Assembly: GCA_944319925.1 (NCBI GenBank) | Contig: CALUFQ010000005.1 | Span: 1-64,000 of the forward strand | Direction: 5' to 3' | DNA length: 64,000 bases | Origin: an uncultured Paraprevotella sp. | GTDB lineage: Bacteria > Bacteroidota > Bacteroidia > Bacteroidales > Bacteroidaceae | Shown here: positions 29,412 through 38,463 of the stretch, in pieces | Layout: each line of letters begins with the position of its first letter | Position numbering within the stretch: the stretch's first letter is position 1 | Made by a program: the position numbers and the translations under genes | The notes under the pieces: generated by a model | What the model saw: only the letters and a program-made list of their open reading frames with translations | Databases searched by the model: none | Told to the model about the DNA's origin: nothing

Positions 29412-30226
29412 TGCAAATTCCTCCTATCATTTTCGGCACATTTCAATATGGAAGCTTGGACGAACTTTACCCAATGGTTCGTTCCGCTTATGAAAATGGC
29501 ATAGCCGGCTTTGACACTTCTCCGAGTTATAATACAGAAGAATTTTTAGGCTCGGCTTTAAGCAAACTTTGCAGTTCTGCCGGCATTCAACGCGACCGTT
29601 TATTGATACAAGACAAGGTCGATGGATGGCAAATGGAAGAATCCAAAGGGAGAATCGCAAATTATGTCAAGCATAGTATTGCCAAGTTACAAAGTAAATA
29701 CATAGATGTGTTGTTCATACATTGGCCTTTTCCTGAATATCTTGCTGAAACATGGCAAGCTTTTGCCGAGTTGAAAAAAGCAGGCTGGGTAAAAAAAATA
29801 GGTTTGAGCAATGTGAGGCACCGGCATGTTGAGAATCTATTAAAAGAAACAGGCGTTATGCCGGATGTTATCCAAATAGAGCGTCATCCATTGCGCATCT
29901 GTAAAGAAGATGTGGAATACTTTAAAAAGAAGGGATTTATTGTGGAAGCATATTCTCCTGTTTGTCGTATGGACGAAAGGCTGGTTGAATCCGAAGTGTT
30001 GAATAAGATTGCACATAAATATAACAAAACAATAGGTCAGGTGATATTACGTTGGCACATTGACACAGGAGTTGTACCCGTCTTTATGACCAAGAAAGAG
30101 AGCAGGGTCGCCGAGAATGTGAATATTTTTGATTTCTCCCTGCCAATTGAAGAAGTGGAAAAAATTTCAAGCTTGGATATCAATTATAAAATCTTTGTCG
30201 AATCGGTTTGTTGTCCTGGAATATGA
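29411..30226 (+). CDS. Aldo/keto reductase
   Basis: 271 residues. The (beta/alpha)8 reductase signatures are present: GFDTSPSYNTEEFLG (catalytic Asp and Tyr), QDKVDGW (Lys), FIHWPFPEY (His), and a GQVILRWHIDTGVVP segment near the C-terminus. Such enzymes use NADPH to reduce aldehydes or ketones. In a polysaccharide locus it probably makes a sugar or sugar-acid precursor, but its substrate is unknown. Overlaps of 1 base upstream and 4 bases downstream show tight coupling. Confidence 0.87.
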   Translation: MQIPPIIFGTFQYGSLDELYPMVRSAYENGIAGFDTSPSYNTEEFLGSALSKLCSSAGIQRDRLLIQDKVDGWQMEESKGRIANYVKHSIAKLQSKYIDVLFIHWPFPEYLAETWQAFAELKKAGWVKKIGLSNVRHRHVENLLKETGVMPDVIQIERHPLRICKEDVEYFKKKGFIVEAYSPVCRMDERLVESEVLNKIAHKYNKTIGQVILRWHIDTGVVPVFMTKKESRVAENVNIFDFSLPIEEVEKISSLDINYKIFVESVCCPGI

Positions 30227-30822
30227 AAAGAAGTCGTTTAATTGCAATAGCTTTGATGACATTTTCCATATTCTCTTTTGGCTTAGAATGGAATGTTTTG
30301 GGTAGCATTTTGGTCATACTACTCCTTGCCGTAATTCTTAACGGGTTGTTGCGAAAGCATATTAGTAAAGCGAATGCGTCTATCATCAATTTCATGAATG
30401 ACAATCAAAGGAATTTTGATGCAATAGTGATTGGACAACCTATAGCACCGTGCAATCAAAGACGGGTAACCGGCAAAAGGATATTGTATCTTACACATAA
30501 AGGAAGGACGATATTTGCATCCTACCTGTTTCTTATACACCAATATAGTTACTTGCGTGAAGACGGGAATGGCATAATATATATCGTATCGTCCACAAGG
30601 GACAAACGAATGTATGCCCGTCTTGTGGATGTGTATAGTTTTCATCCTGTGATAAAAAGCCGTTTAAAGGTAGGTTGGTCACTAAATTACCCCATTCTGT
30701 CTTGGACAAGGAAATTTGGTACAAGGCATTACTTTATTGATGGAAAGGATATACCTGTCCGAAGCAGAATTGAGCAGTTCTGCAGAGAGAGAAAAATAAA
30801 AGTCGAATTTATAAACCAATAG
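30223..30822 (+). CDS. Unknown membrane-anchored protein of the capsule locus
   Basis: 199 residues from ATG 30223, overlapping the reductase stop. Two adjacent hydrophobic segments at about 6-20 and 22-42 anchor the N-terminus. A soluble part follows with HKGRTIFASYLFLIHQY and DGNGIIYIVSSTRDK. I do not recognise a family. It sits between the reductase and the TPP enzyme in one operon and may support the same precursor pathway or membrane assembly. Confidence 0.65.
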   Translation: MKRSRLIAIALMTFSIFSFGLEWNVLGSILVILLLAVILNGLLRKHISKANASIINFMNDNQRNFDAIVIGQPIAPCNQRRVTGKRILYLTHKGRTIFASYLFLIHQYSYLREDGNGIIYIVSSTRDKRMYARLVDVYSFHPVIKSRLKVGWSLNYPILSWTRKFGTRHYFIDGKDIPVRSRIEQFCRERKIKVEFINQ

Positions 30823-30824
30823 TC

Positions 30825-32582
30825 ATGAATTTTCACTATACATCAGAAAGGAACGTACAAATAGTTTTGGCTTTATTAAAAGCCAATGGCATCAAAAAGG
30901 TGATAGCATCCCCTGGTGCAACAAACGAATCCATTGTTGCAAGTATGCAATATGATCCATATTTTGAAATGTATTCATGTGTTGATGAACGTTCAGCAGC
31001 TTATATGGCTTGTGGGATGGCGGCAGAATCGGGTGAAGTTCTTGTGCTAAGCTGCACTGGAGCGACATCGTCACGCAACTACATGCCAGGATTAACGGAA
31101 GCTTATTATCGGCATCTGCCCATTTTGGTAATAACATCCTCAATGGAAACAAACAGGATAGGGCATCTATATCCTCAATGTACAAATCGGAGTACCCCGC
31201 CAGTTGATACAGTTATCTCAAGCTACTGCATAGAAACCATTAAAGACAGTTCTGACGAATGGGATTGTATTGTCAAAGCAAACAATGCCATTTCAGATTT
31301 GAAGCATAATGGAGGAGGCCCCGTACATCTTAATCTTATAACGCGGGGTTGCAATGATTATTCGACAAAAGAATTACCGGCCGTCCAGACAATCCGGAGA
31401 GTCAAGCATGGCGATGCGTTTCCTTTATTAAAAGGAAAGAAAATTCTATTGTTTGTGGGAAGCCACCTCAAATGGGAGGAGAAAACTACCCAACTTGTAG
31501 ATGACTTCTGCAAGAAGTTTGGTAGTGTCGTCCTATGCGATCAAACGAGTAACTACCATGGTGGATATAGGGTGCTTTCCGCCTTGGCTGCATCTCAAGA
31601 ACACCCGGTAGGTGACAATCTTTTCAATTGTGACATCCTTATACATATGGGCGATATCAGTGGTGATTACTATACCATGAATGCGATCCGGGCAAAGGAG
31701 GTTTGGAGAATAGACGAGGACGGAAAGATTAAAGACAAATTCAAAAAACTAACCCATGTTTTTGTCATGGCCGAGAAAGATTTTTTCTCTTACTATCATA
31801 ATTGTGACACTTCTGATGCACCATTAAACCCACTGTCATTTTTCCGGAGTCATCTTGAACGCCTTGTACAATCCATGCCCGATTTGCCATTTTCCAACAT
31901 ATGGATTGCTTCAAAGTTGAGCAAAGAGCTTCCACATGGCGCAATTTTGCATTTGGGTATCCTCAACACTTTAAGGTCATGGAATTTCTTCGAAACCGAC
32001 AAAAGCATTGATGTTTATTGCAATGTGGGCGGTTTCGGTATAGATGGCACCATATCTACAATGATTGGGGCATCATTAGTAAATCCCGCTAAGCTCTATT
32101 ATGCCATACTGGGAGATTTGGCTTTCTTTTATGACATTAATGTAATCGGTAATCGTCATATTGGGAATAATGTGAGGATTCTCCTCATAAACAACGGCCG
32201 TGGTGTGGAATTTCATACTTATAGACACTCAGCAGCTAAATTTGGGGATGATACGGACCAATATATTTCCGCAGCTTGGCACAATGGAAATCAATCGCAA
32301 ACCTTGGTCAGGTCGATTGCGGAGTCATTGGGATTTGAGTATCTGGCAGCATCTGATAAAGAAGAGTTTGAAAGAACGTATGTAAAGTTCGTAAGCCCTG
32401 CAATTGGTAAACGTATCATTTTTGAGGTGTTCACACAAAAGGCAGATGATGCAGATGTGTTAAGGTTAATCAGAACAATCAATGGTGAACAAAGGAAACC
32501 AATTTTGCAACAGGTAAAGAATGTTGTAAAAAGTACGCTTGGAGATTCAAAAGTTAATGCAATAAAGAAAATATTAAAGTAG
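30825..32582 (+). CDS. Thiamine-diphosphate-dependent enzyme (MenD/acetolactate synthase-like)
   Basis: 585 residues. An N-terminal pyrimidine-binding domain shows ASPGATNESIVAS and CVDERSAAYMACGMA with the catalytic Glu. A central domain follows. The C-terminal diphosphate-binding domain has the Mg/TPP motif as GDLAFFYD followed by N residues (NNVRILLINN). MenD-type relatives join 2-oxoacids to acceptors. In capsule loci such enzymes make unusual sugars or branched acids; the product here is unknown. It is preceded by an aldo/keto reductase that could reduce its product (inference). Confidence 0.83.
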   Translation: MNFHYTSERNVQIVLALLKANGIKKVIASPGATNESIVASMQYDPYFEMYSCVDERSAAYMACGMAAESGEVLVLSCTGATSSRNYMPGLTEAYYRHLPILVITSSMETNRIGHLYPQCTNRSTPPVDTVISSYCIETIKDSSDEWDCIVKANNAISDLKHNGGGPVHLNLITRGCNDYSTKELPAVQTIRRVKHGDAFPLLKGKKILLFVGSHLKWEEKTTQLVDDFCKKFGSVVLCDQTSNYHGGYRVLSALAASQEHPVGDNLFNCDILIHMGDISGDYYTMNAIRAKEVWRIDEDGKIKDKFKKLTHVFVMAEKDFFSYYHNCDTSDAPLNPLSFFRSHLERLVQSMPDLPFSNIWIASKLSKELPHGAILHLGILNTLRSWNFFETDKSIDVYCNVGGFGIDGTISTMIGASLVNPAKLYYAILGDLAFFYDINVIGNRHIGNNVRILLINNGRGVEFHTYRHSAAKFGDDTDQYISAAWHNGNQSQTLVRSIAESLGFEYLAASDKEEFERTYVKFVSPAIGKRIIFEVFTQKADDADVLRLIRTINGEQRKPILQQVKNVVKSTLGDSKVNAIKKILK

Positions 32583-32583
32583 C

Positions 32584-33639
32584 ATGAAAATAGGGATTTT
32601 AACCTTTCATCGTGCACACAATTATGGAGCCATATTACAAGCTTATGCGCTTCAAGAGGTGCTAACAAGCAGAGGACATTATGTAGAATTTATAGACTAC
32701 AAAAGCCCACATTTGCTCAGAATCTACAAATGGTTCTCTTGGAAACGTTTTATTCATAAAGACATAGCTATTTCTATCAAAGAATTGAAACTTCTTCCCA
32801 AGAGAAAAATGCGTTATGACAGATTTCAGCACTTCATACAGGATAAGTTAGTCTTGTCTAAGCATTCATATAACTTGCAATCGTATGACGCAGTAATTAT
32901 AGGTAGCGACCAAGTATGGAATACGACACTAACCTTTGGATTTGACCCCATGTATTGGGGAGATTGGAATCACCATCACACCGTTGTTGCCTCTTACGCA
33001 GCAAGCATGGAAGATATAATAGCACCGAATAAGAAATCAGGAATAACCCGTTTTCTAAAAAACTTCGATTATATTAGTGTGCGTGAAAAGGACATAAAGG
33101 AACAACTCAAGCCATTGACAAATAAGCCTATTGATGTTGTAGTAGATCCCACATTGTTACTCAATAGAGAAAAATGGTTAGACTTAGGAGGCAAGCCTTT
33201 AATAGAACATGACTATATATTACTCTATCAAGTGAGGAACAACAATGTGGCCTTAGATATAGCCCACAAAATCGCGGCAGAATTAAAAATAAAGTTAGTT
33301 TGTCTTTCGGCACGGATAGATTTATGTAATGACAAAGTTTCTATTTCAAGCGGACCGCTGGAATTCTTAAACCTGTTCCGTCATGCCAAGTTTGTAGTAT
33401 GCACTTCATTTCATGGAACGGTCTTCTCCATCGTATATCATGTCCCCTTCTTTTCTGTCATACTAAACGATGGGAAAGATGCCCGTGTAATCAATTTATT
33501 GTCACAGGCTGGCTTATCGGAACGTGGCATATCAGAATATACAAATCATTCATTATCTCCTATCAATTGGGAACATGTGGATGAATATATTGAAAAAGTT
33601 AGGCAGAAATCCATGGATTATTTAAAACAATTTTGTTGA
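32584..33639 (+). CDS. Polysaccharide pyruvyltransferase family protein
   Basis: 351 residues with the family pattern: GILTFHRAHNYGAILQAYAL at the N-terminus, YDAVIIGSDQVWN near 100 and CTSFHGTVFSIVY near 275. Such enzymes add pyruvate ketals to sugars of exopolysaccharides using phosphoenolpyruvate. It starts 2 bases after the TPP enzyme gene. A second family member is at 41586. Confidence 0.85.
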   Translation: MKIGILTFHRAHNYGAILQAYALQEVLTSRGHYVEFIDYKSPHLLRIYKWFSWKRFIHKDIAISIKELKLLPKRKMRYDRFQHFIQDKLVLSKHSYNLQSYDAVIIGSDQVWNTTLTFGFDPMYWGDWNHHHTVVASYAASMEDIIAPNKKSGITRFLKNFDYISVREKDIKEQLKPLTNKPIDVVVDPTLLLNREKWLDLGGKPLIEHDYILLYQVRNNNVALDIAHKIAAELKIKLVCLSARIDLCNDKVSISSGPLEFLNLFRHAKFVVCTSFHGTVFSIVYHVPFFSVILNDGKDARVINLLSQAGLSERGISEYTNHSLSPINWEHVDEYIEKVRQKSMDYLKQFC

Positions 33640-34808
33640 TGAGAATTTTATATATAACAAATTCCATTGGCATGGGGGGGGCTTCTGTGGCAATAATTAA
33701 TATGCTGACGCACCTAATTCAACAAGGCATCATTCCAATGGTAACATGTCCCGCAGAAGGATTTTTCTCAAATGAATTAAAGAAAATGGGGATACCTGTC
33801 AAGTTTATAGGGAATCCGTTAGAAATATATCCTAAGATAAATTCATGGCGTTCATATATAAAATATCCATATTCATTGTTGCAGCTAATTTGGAAAAGAC
33901 ACTCGGCCTATAAAAAGCTATGTTCCTGCATAGAATATTTTAAACCAGATATTATACATACAAACGTCGGCCCCATACACATAGGCTATTTGGCTGCAAA
34001 AAAATATGGTATTCCGCACATTTGGCATATCCGTGAATATCAAAAAGAAGATTTTGGTATGCATCCTTTTCCTTCAATGAGTATTTATCAAAAGAGGATT
34101 CATGATAAAAAAAACCATTGTATTTGCATAACCAAAAATATCTTTGAACATTTTGGATTAAGTCCAATAAAAGACACAGTAATTTATGATGGCGTAATAG
34201 ATAGAAAAGACATTAAGCCCATAAATCAAAAAAAGGAATCCTACATTCTGTTCGCAGGCAGATTAGAGGATGCGAAAGGGATAAAAGAACTTCTATATGC
34301 ATATGATAAATATGCGCTAAATGGAGGATTTTATAATCTCTATATTGCAGGCAAAGGAAGTGATGAATATAAAAAGGAATGCTTGGATATATTGGATGAA
34401 ATAACTAAAAGCAAAATTCTGTTTTTAGGTGAATGTAAACACGACAAAATATATGAATTGATGTATAAAGCTGCCGTTTTCGTAGTTCCTAGCAGAAATG
34501 AAGGCTTTGGGTTTATAACGGCTGAAGCCATGTTTAACGGAACCGTTGTAATAGGAAAAAACACTGGTGGAACTAAGGAACAAATGGACAATGGTCAAGT
34601 TCTTGCAAAGAAGGAAATTGCTTTTCGTTATACTAAAGCTCAAGATTTAACAAAACTCCTATTCAAGGTTCAACATCTTTCAAATGACTCCTACATGAAT
34701 ATGGCAAAAAGAGCGCAAGATGTTGTATGTGAACTGTATGACAAAAAGGCACAAAGTCGGAAATTAAGCAATTTCTATTTAGAAATCAAACATAACAGTC
34801 ATGAGTAA
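33639..34808 (+). CDS. GT4 glycosyltransferase with 5' poly-G tract
   Basis: 389 residues from ATG 33639. It starts MRILYITNSIGMGGASVAI, typical of GT-B enzymes, and has the C-terminal E-x7-E motif in SRNEGFGFITAEAMF near 285. It transfers a sugar to the growing repeat unit in the cytoplasm; the sugar is unknown. Eight consecutive Gs lie at 33674-33681 in codons 12-15. The sequence shown is in frame, but gain or loss of a G would truncate the protein. The next gene overlaps its end by 8 bases. Confidence 0.85.
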   Translation: MRILYITNSIGMGGASVAIINMLTHLIQQGIIPMVTCPAEGFFSNELKKMGIPVKFIGNPLEIYPKINSWRSYIKYPYSLLQLIWKRHSAYKKLCSCIEYFKPDIIHTNVGPIHIGYLAAKKYGIPHIWHIREYQKEDFGMHPFPSMSIYQKRIHDKKNHCICITKNIFEHFGLSPIKDTVIYDGVIDRKDIKPINQKKESYILFAGRLEDAKGIKELLYAYDKYALNGGFYNLYIAGKGSDEYKKECLDILDEITKSKILFLGECKHDKIYELMYKAAVFVVPSRNEGFGFITAEAMFNGTVVIGKNTGGTKEQMDNGQVLAKKEIAFRYTKAQDLTKLLFKVQHLSNDSYMNMAKRAQDVVCELYDKKAQSRKLSNFYLEIKHNSHE

Positions 34809-35421
34809 AAAAATTGCATTAATCATAATTCGTTTATATCATGCTATAATAACCTATTCTGTTTATAATAAAATCAGATATTATTGGCGTGTGTTGTATT
34901 CATTATGGATTCAATTCGAATTTGGCAAAGTCGGAAAGTGTGTGTATATCGGTAAAATGTCTCTTCTGAAAGGAGCAAAATACGTCAGGTTGGCTGACAA
35001 TGTAACTATTAGTGAGCGATGTGTAATTGAAGTTTATGATTCATATCGTAACCAACGGTTTTCACCAATATTGAGTATCGGCATAAATAGCCATCTTGGT
35101 GATGACGGGCATATTACATGCATAAATAGGGTACAAATTGGTAACAATGTACTAATGGGACGAAAAGTCTTCATCACAGACAATGCACATGGAGCATCTG
35201 ACAGGAATTTATTGGATACTGCTCCTAATAAACGCCCCTTAACATCAAAAGGGGGTGTTATTATTGAAGACAATGTGTGGATAGGCGAAATGGTTTGTAT
35301 TATGCCTGGGGTTAGAATAGGAAACGGCAGCATTATAGGCGCCAATGCGGTTGTGACTAAAGATGTTCCGCCATATAGCGTAGCTGTTGGCAACCCAGCA
35401 AGAATTATAAAAAGGTTGTAA
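34801..35421 (+). CDS. Hexapeptide-repeat acyltransferase
   Basis: 206 residues. A left-handed beta-helix is implied by repeated I-G-x-x patterns (RLADNVTISERCVIE; RVQIGNNVLMG; VIIEDNVWIGEMVCIM; RIGNGSIIGANAVVTKDVPP), with the final YSVAVGNPARII cap. It probably O-acetylates a sugar of the repeat unit. Closest in style are WbbJ/colanic-acid acetyltransferases. N-terminal residues 5-30 are moderately hydrophobic, without a clear signal. Confidence 0.88.
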   Translation: MSKKIALIIIRLYHAIITYSVYNKIRYYWRVLYSLWIQFEFGKVGKCVYIGKMSLLKGAKYVRLADNVTISERCVIEVYDSYRNQRFSPILSIGINSHLGDDGHITCINRVQIGNNVLMGRKVFITDNAHGASDRNLLDTAPNKRPLTSKGGVIIEDNVWIGEMVCIMPGVRIGNGSIIGANAVVTKDVPPYSVAVGNPARIIKRL

Positions 35422-35491
35422 AATTATAACATATTTTACAACTTGTACATCCTAGATTGAATGCTTATTTAACAAATAAACATGACTTGCT

Positions 35492-36811
35492 ATGATTGGA
35501 CTAATCCAAAGTTTATGGGTCATTTTAATCCTTGTTTTACTTGTTTGGCGATTTAAGGTAGGTCTTGCGTTATATATGGCCTACATCTTCTTAGTGCCAT
35601 TTATGAGCATTAACATTGCAGGCGTTTCGTTTCAATGGAACCTCGTAAACATGCTCGTACTCTTGGTGGCAATCTGGAAGTTCAAATATAAGAGGAGAAA
35701 CTTTAAAATAGACATCTCACCATTGATTCCATTCTTATTGTATTTTGGCGTATCACTGATGATGATGCCTTTTCAAGATGACACGCCCGTAAATATACAG
35801 TCAAATTCTTGGCGCGCATCTATCATGAGATCTATGATTCTTCCATTTGCATTGTGGAATTATATGAGATTAGACAAGTCTTCCATTGTTTTCTTTAGGA
35901 ACGTAACCCTTACGTGCATCATAATCGCCGTATTGTATGGATTGTTTCTCACAACAACGCCTGGCCTGAATCCGTATATATTATTAATTTCAGATGCAAA
36001 TGGGAGCGAGTTTAATGAAAAATACGCTCTGGCGTTTGGAGAGGGACGGCTTTGGGGACGAATCTCTTCTGTCTTTTCACACCCGATGACCTTTGGGCTT
36101 TTTCTTGGTTTGGCTATGGTTTACACTTTCTTTAACCGTAAGAATATGAATAAATATGTTTTCACTACGCTATTCTTAGTCATTACCATCGATACTATTG
36201 CGTGTGGTGTTCGGTCGGTTTTAGGTGGAATAGCTGTTGCCATAGCATTATTTTTCTTGCAAATAAGAAACTTTAAGGTAATGCTTGTTTTTACAGTTCT
36301 AGCTATCATAGGATATTTTGTTATTAGCAATATACCAGATTTGAATTCATATATTGAATCTATTGCAGATATTCACAATTATAATCAAGCGGTAACAGGT
36401 TCGTCTGTCGAAATGCGATTGGCTCAGCTTGAAGGTTGTTTCAACGAGATAAGTAGCTGTTATCTCCAAGGGAAAGGATTTGGATGGACCGGTTACTATA
36501 CAAGTTTGCGCGGAGACCACCCTATAATTCTTTCCTTTGAAAGCTTGATATATGTTGTTCTTTGTAATAGTGGTTTTATTGGAGTAGGCTTATGGGGGGT
36601 GATGATTTTGAAGACCATACACTATAATATGAGGTTTCAAAGAGAAACGTCTGCATTGCTTAATTCACTACTTGTATTCTATATTGCCTATTCGTGCATA
36701 ACTGGAGAATATGGCTATATGCAGTTTTTCACCATTTTCTATGTATTGATGTTAGGGGAAAAATTGTTAGACAATCCTCAATCCGTAAAGAAAGCTTATA
36801 TAAAACAATAA
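35492..36811 (+). CDS. Wzy-like O-antigen/capsule polymerase
   Basis: 439 residues with about 11 membrane helices and a larger periplasmic loop after residue 280 (LNSYIESIADIHNYNQAVTG to GWTGYYTSLRG). The pattern FSHPMTFGLFLGLAMVYTFF is typical of O-antigen ligase/polymerase proteins. It would join repeat units in the periplasm after Wzx export. The gene is AT-rich like its neighbours. Poor sequence conservation in Wzy makes the call rest on topology and context. Confidence 0.78.
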   Translation: MIGLIQSLWVILILVLLVWRFKVGLALYMAYIFLVPFMSINIAGVSFQWNLVNMLVLLVAIWKFKYKRRNFKIDISPLIPFLLYFGVSLMMMPFQDDTPVNIQSNSWRASIMRSMILPFALWNYMRLDKSSIVFFRNVTLTCIIIAVLYGLFLTTTPGLNPYILLISDANGSEFNEKYALAFGEGRLWGRISSVFSHPMTFGLFLGLAMVYTFFNRKNMNKYVFTTLFLVITIDTIACGVRSVLGGIAVAIALFFLQIRNFKVMLVFTVLAIIGYFVISNIPDLNSYIESIADIHNYNQAVTGSSVEMRLAQLEGCFNEISSCYLQGKGFGWTGYYTSLRGDHPIILSFESLIYVVLCNSGFIGVGLWGVMILKTIHYNMRFQRETSALLNSLLVFYIAYSCITGEYGYMQFFTIFYVLMLGEKLLDNPQSVKKAYIKQ

Positions 36812-37050
36812 TAAATCTCTTTATTGAAAATCAAGACAAATCAAAGAGTAAGCAATGAACAAGGACTTTAAACGTAGAGTAGAATAAAAGAGGAAATGTA
36901 CCGTTACGACACATCTCTTAAGGCGTTCCCTTCAGGGTATGACAGTTAGTATATAGTACATATATACGTTGTAAAAGACCCGCCTAGTATTACCACATAA
37001 GCAGCTGATATACAAAAAGCATGATAACAAATGACAGATGAGAAGAATCA
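36812..37050. other. Gene-free spacer
   Basis: I see no gene, promoter or terminator in this AT-rich gap between the polymerase gene and the acyltransferase remnant. Confidence 0.4.
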
Positions 37051-37400
37051 GATGGAAATTGGATTTCCAATTTGGTACAGCATCCATCAGTCTTGGCATC
37101 AAGCATTCCATTGGGGAAATATCGTAATCAACAACAAAGCCATAATAGGTGATAATTTTTGTGTATATAGGCAGGACTGCTACTGATGATGTGCCGAAGA
37201 TAGGCAACAATGCGACATTTTCACCAATAGCGGTGCATATGGAAATATCCATCGGAAACAATGTGACGATTGCTCCAAAAGCTATTGTCCTCCTTAACAT
37301 TCCAAACAAATGCATAGTGGCGGGTATTCCTGCCAAGATAATTAAACATAAATCAATCAACAATGAAAACCAAAGCACGTGTAATTGCATTTTATCTACC
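37051..37400 (+). pseudogene. Serine acetyltransferase-like (hexapeptide) remnant, frameshifted
   Basis: Frame one reads MEIGFPIWYSIHQSWHQAFH then GNIVINNKAIIGDNF, like the middle of a serine/colanic-acid O-acetyltransferase. Near 37170 the similarity jumps to the next frame: VPKIGNNATFSPIAV, SIGNNVTIAPKAIVL and CIVAGIPAKIIK. The N-terminal third is missing. The 3' end of this frame runs into the WbsX-like gene. The gene is broken. Confidence 0.6.
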
Positions 37401-38463
37401 ACAATTCCATCCGTTTAAGGAAAACGATGAATGGTGGGGCAAAGGATTCACAGAATGGACGAATGTGGGCAAGGCGAAGCCGCTCTTCCGTGGTCATTAC
37501 CAACCACGGGTACCTGCAGATTTGGGATATTATGATTTGCGTCTCCCAATCATACGGGAACAACAAGCCGAAATGGCACGTGAAGCCGGTATTGAAGGTT
37601 TCATGTATTGGCATTATTGGTTTGGAAACGGAAAGACCTTATTGGCAGAAATATTCAATGATGTCTTGAACAGTGGCAAACCTGATTTTCCTTTCTGTTT
37701 GGGATGGGCCAATCATTCTTGGACAAGACGTACTTGGAACAGTGCCGCCCAAGACCACAAAGATTTAGACCTGATAATCCAAGAATATCCAGGAGATGAA
37801 GATATCATCGCTCATTTCAACAATGTGTTACCTGCGTTTAAAGACAAAAGATATATAACCAAAGAAGGAAAACCACTTTTCCTAATATATGATCCTATAG
37901 GTTTACCAAATGCAAAACATTTCATGGACATGTGGCGCAATATGGCCATAAAAGAAGGATTACCCGGAATCCATTTTATAGGCCTCCAGAATGCAGACAT
38001 CTCACACTATCAAGAAGTATTCGACTTGGGATTTGATGCTTTAGCACCTTCCAATTTATGGTATGCAGAATCGCGAACCAAAGGGAAATGGACAAAATTG
38101 ATACAACACAAAATCCGGAACATCTTCCCCAAATGGATGCCTTTAGACAAATACAAATATTCGGATATCATCAAACATTTTTATAATAATTTTGATTATC
38201 AAGAAAATGTTTACCCTTCAATTGTACCTAATTGGGACAGATCCCCGAGAGGAGGCAGACGCGCTGTGATTTATACAGGATCAACCCCAGACCTTTTCAA
38301 AAAACATGTGGAACAAGCCATAAGAATTATTGAAAAGAAGAAACCGGAAAATAGGATTTTATTTCTACGCTCATGGAACGAATGGGCTGAAGGGAATTAC
38401 ATGGAACCTGATTTAAAATTTGGTCACGGATATTTAGATGCATTAAAAAATTCCGTGTGGTGA
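37363..38463 (+). CDS. WbsX-like glycosyltransferase-associated protein, C-terminus replaced by IS
   Basis: 366 residues. It starts MKTKARVIAFYLPQFHPFKE and contains WWGKGFTEWTNVGKAKPLF, GIEGFMYWHYWFGNG and FLRSWNEWAEGNYMEPD, the signature of WbsX/GH99-like proteins found in O-antigen and capsule clusters. Biochemical role is not firmly known; involvement in glycan building or trimming is inferred from context. The last five residues (NSVW then the stop) are encoded by the terminal repeat of the IS1595 copy at 38451. Without the IS the frame would end KKCIIQ and a stop. Confidence 0.85.
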   Translation: MKTKARVIAFYLPQFHPFKENDEWWGKGFTEWTNVGKAKPLFRGHYQPRVPADLGYYDLRLPIIREQQAEMAREAGIEGFMYWHYWFGNGKTLLAEIFNDVLNSGKPDFPFCLGWANHSWTRRTWNSAAQDHKDLDLIIQEYPGDEDIIAHFNNVLPAFKDKRYITKEGKPLFLIYDPIGLPNAKHFMDMWRNMAIKEGLPGIHFIGLQNADISHYQEVFDLGFDALAPSNLWYAESRTKGKWTKLIQHKIRNIFPKWMPLDKYKYSDIIKHFYNNFDYQENVYPSIVPNWDRSPRGGRRAVIYTGSTPDLFKKHVEQAIRIIEKKKPENRILFLRSWNEWAEGNYMEPDLKFGHGYLDALKNSVW

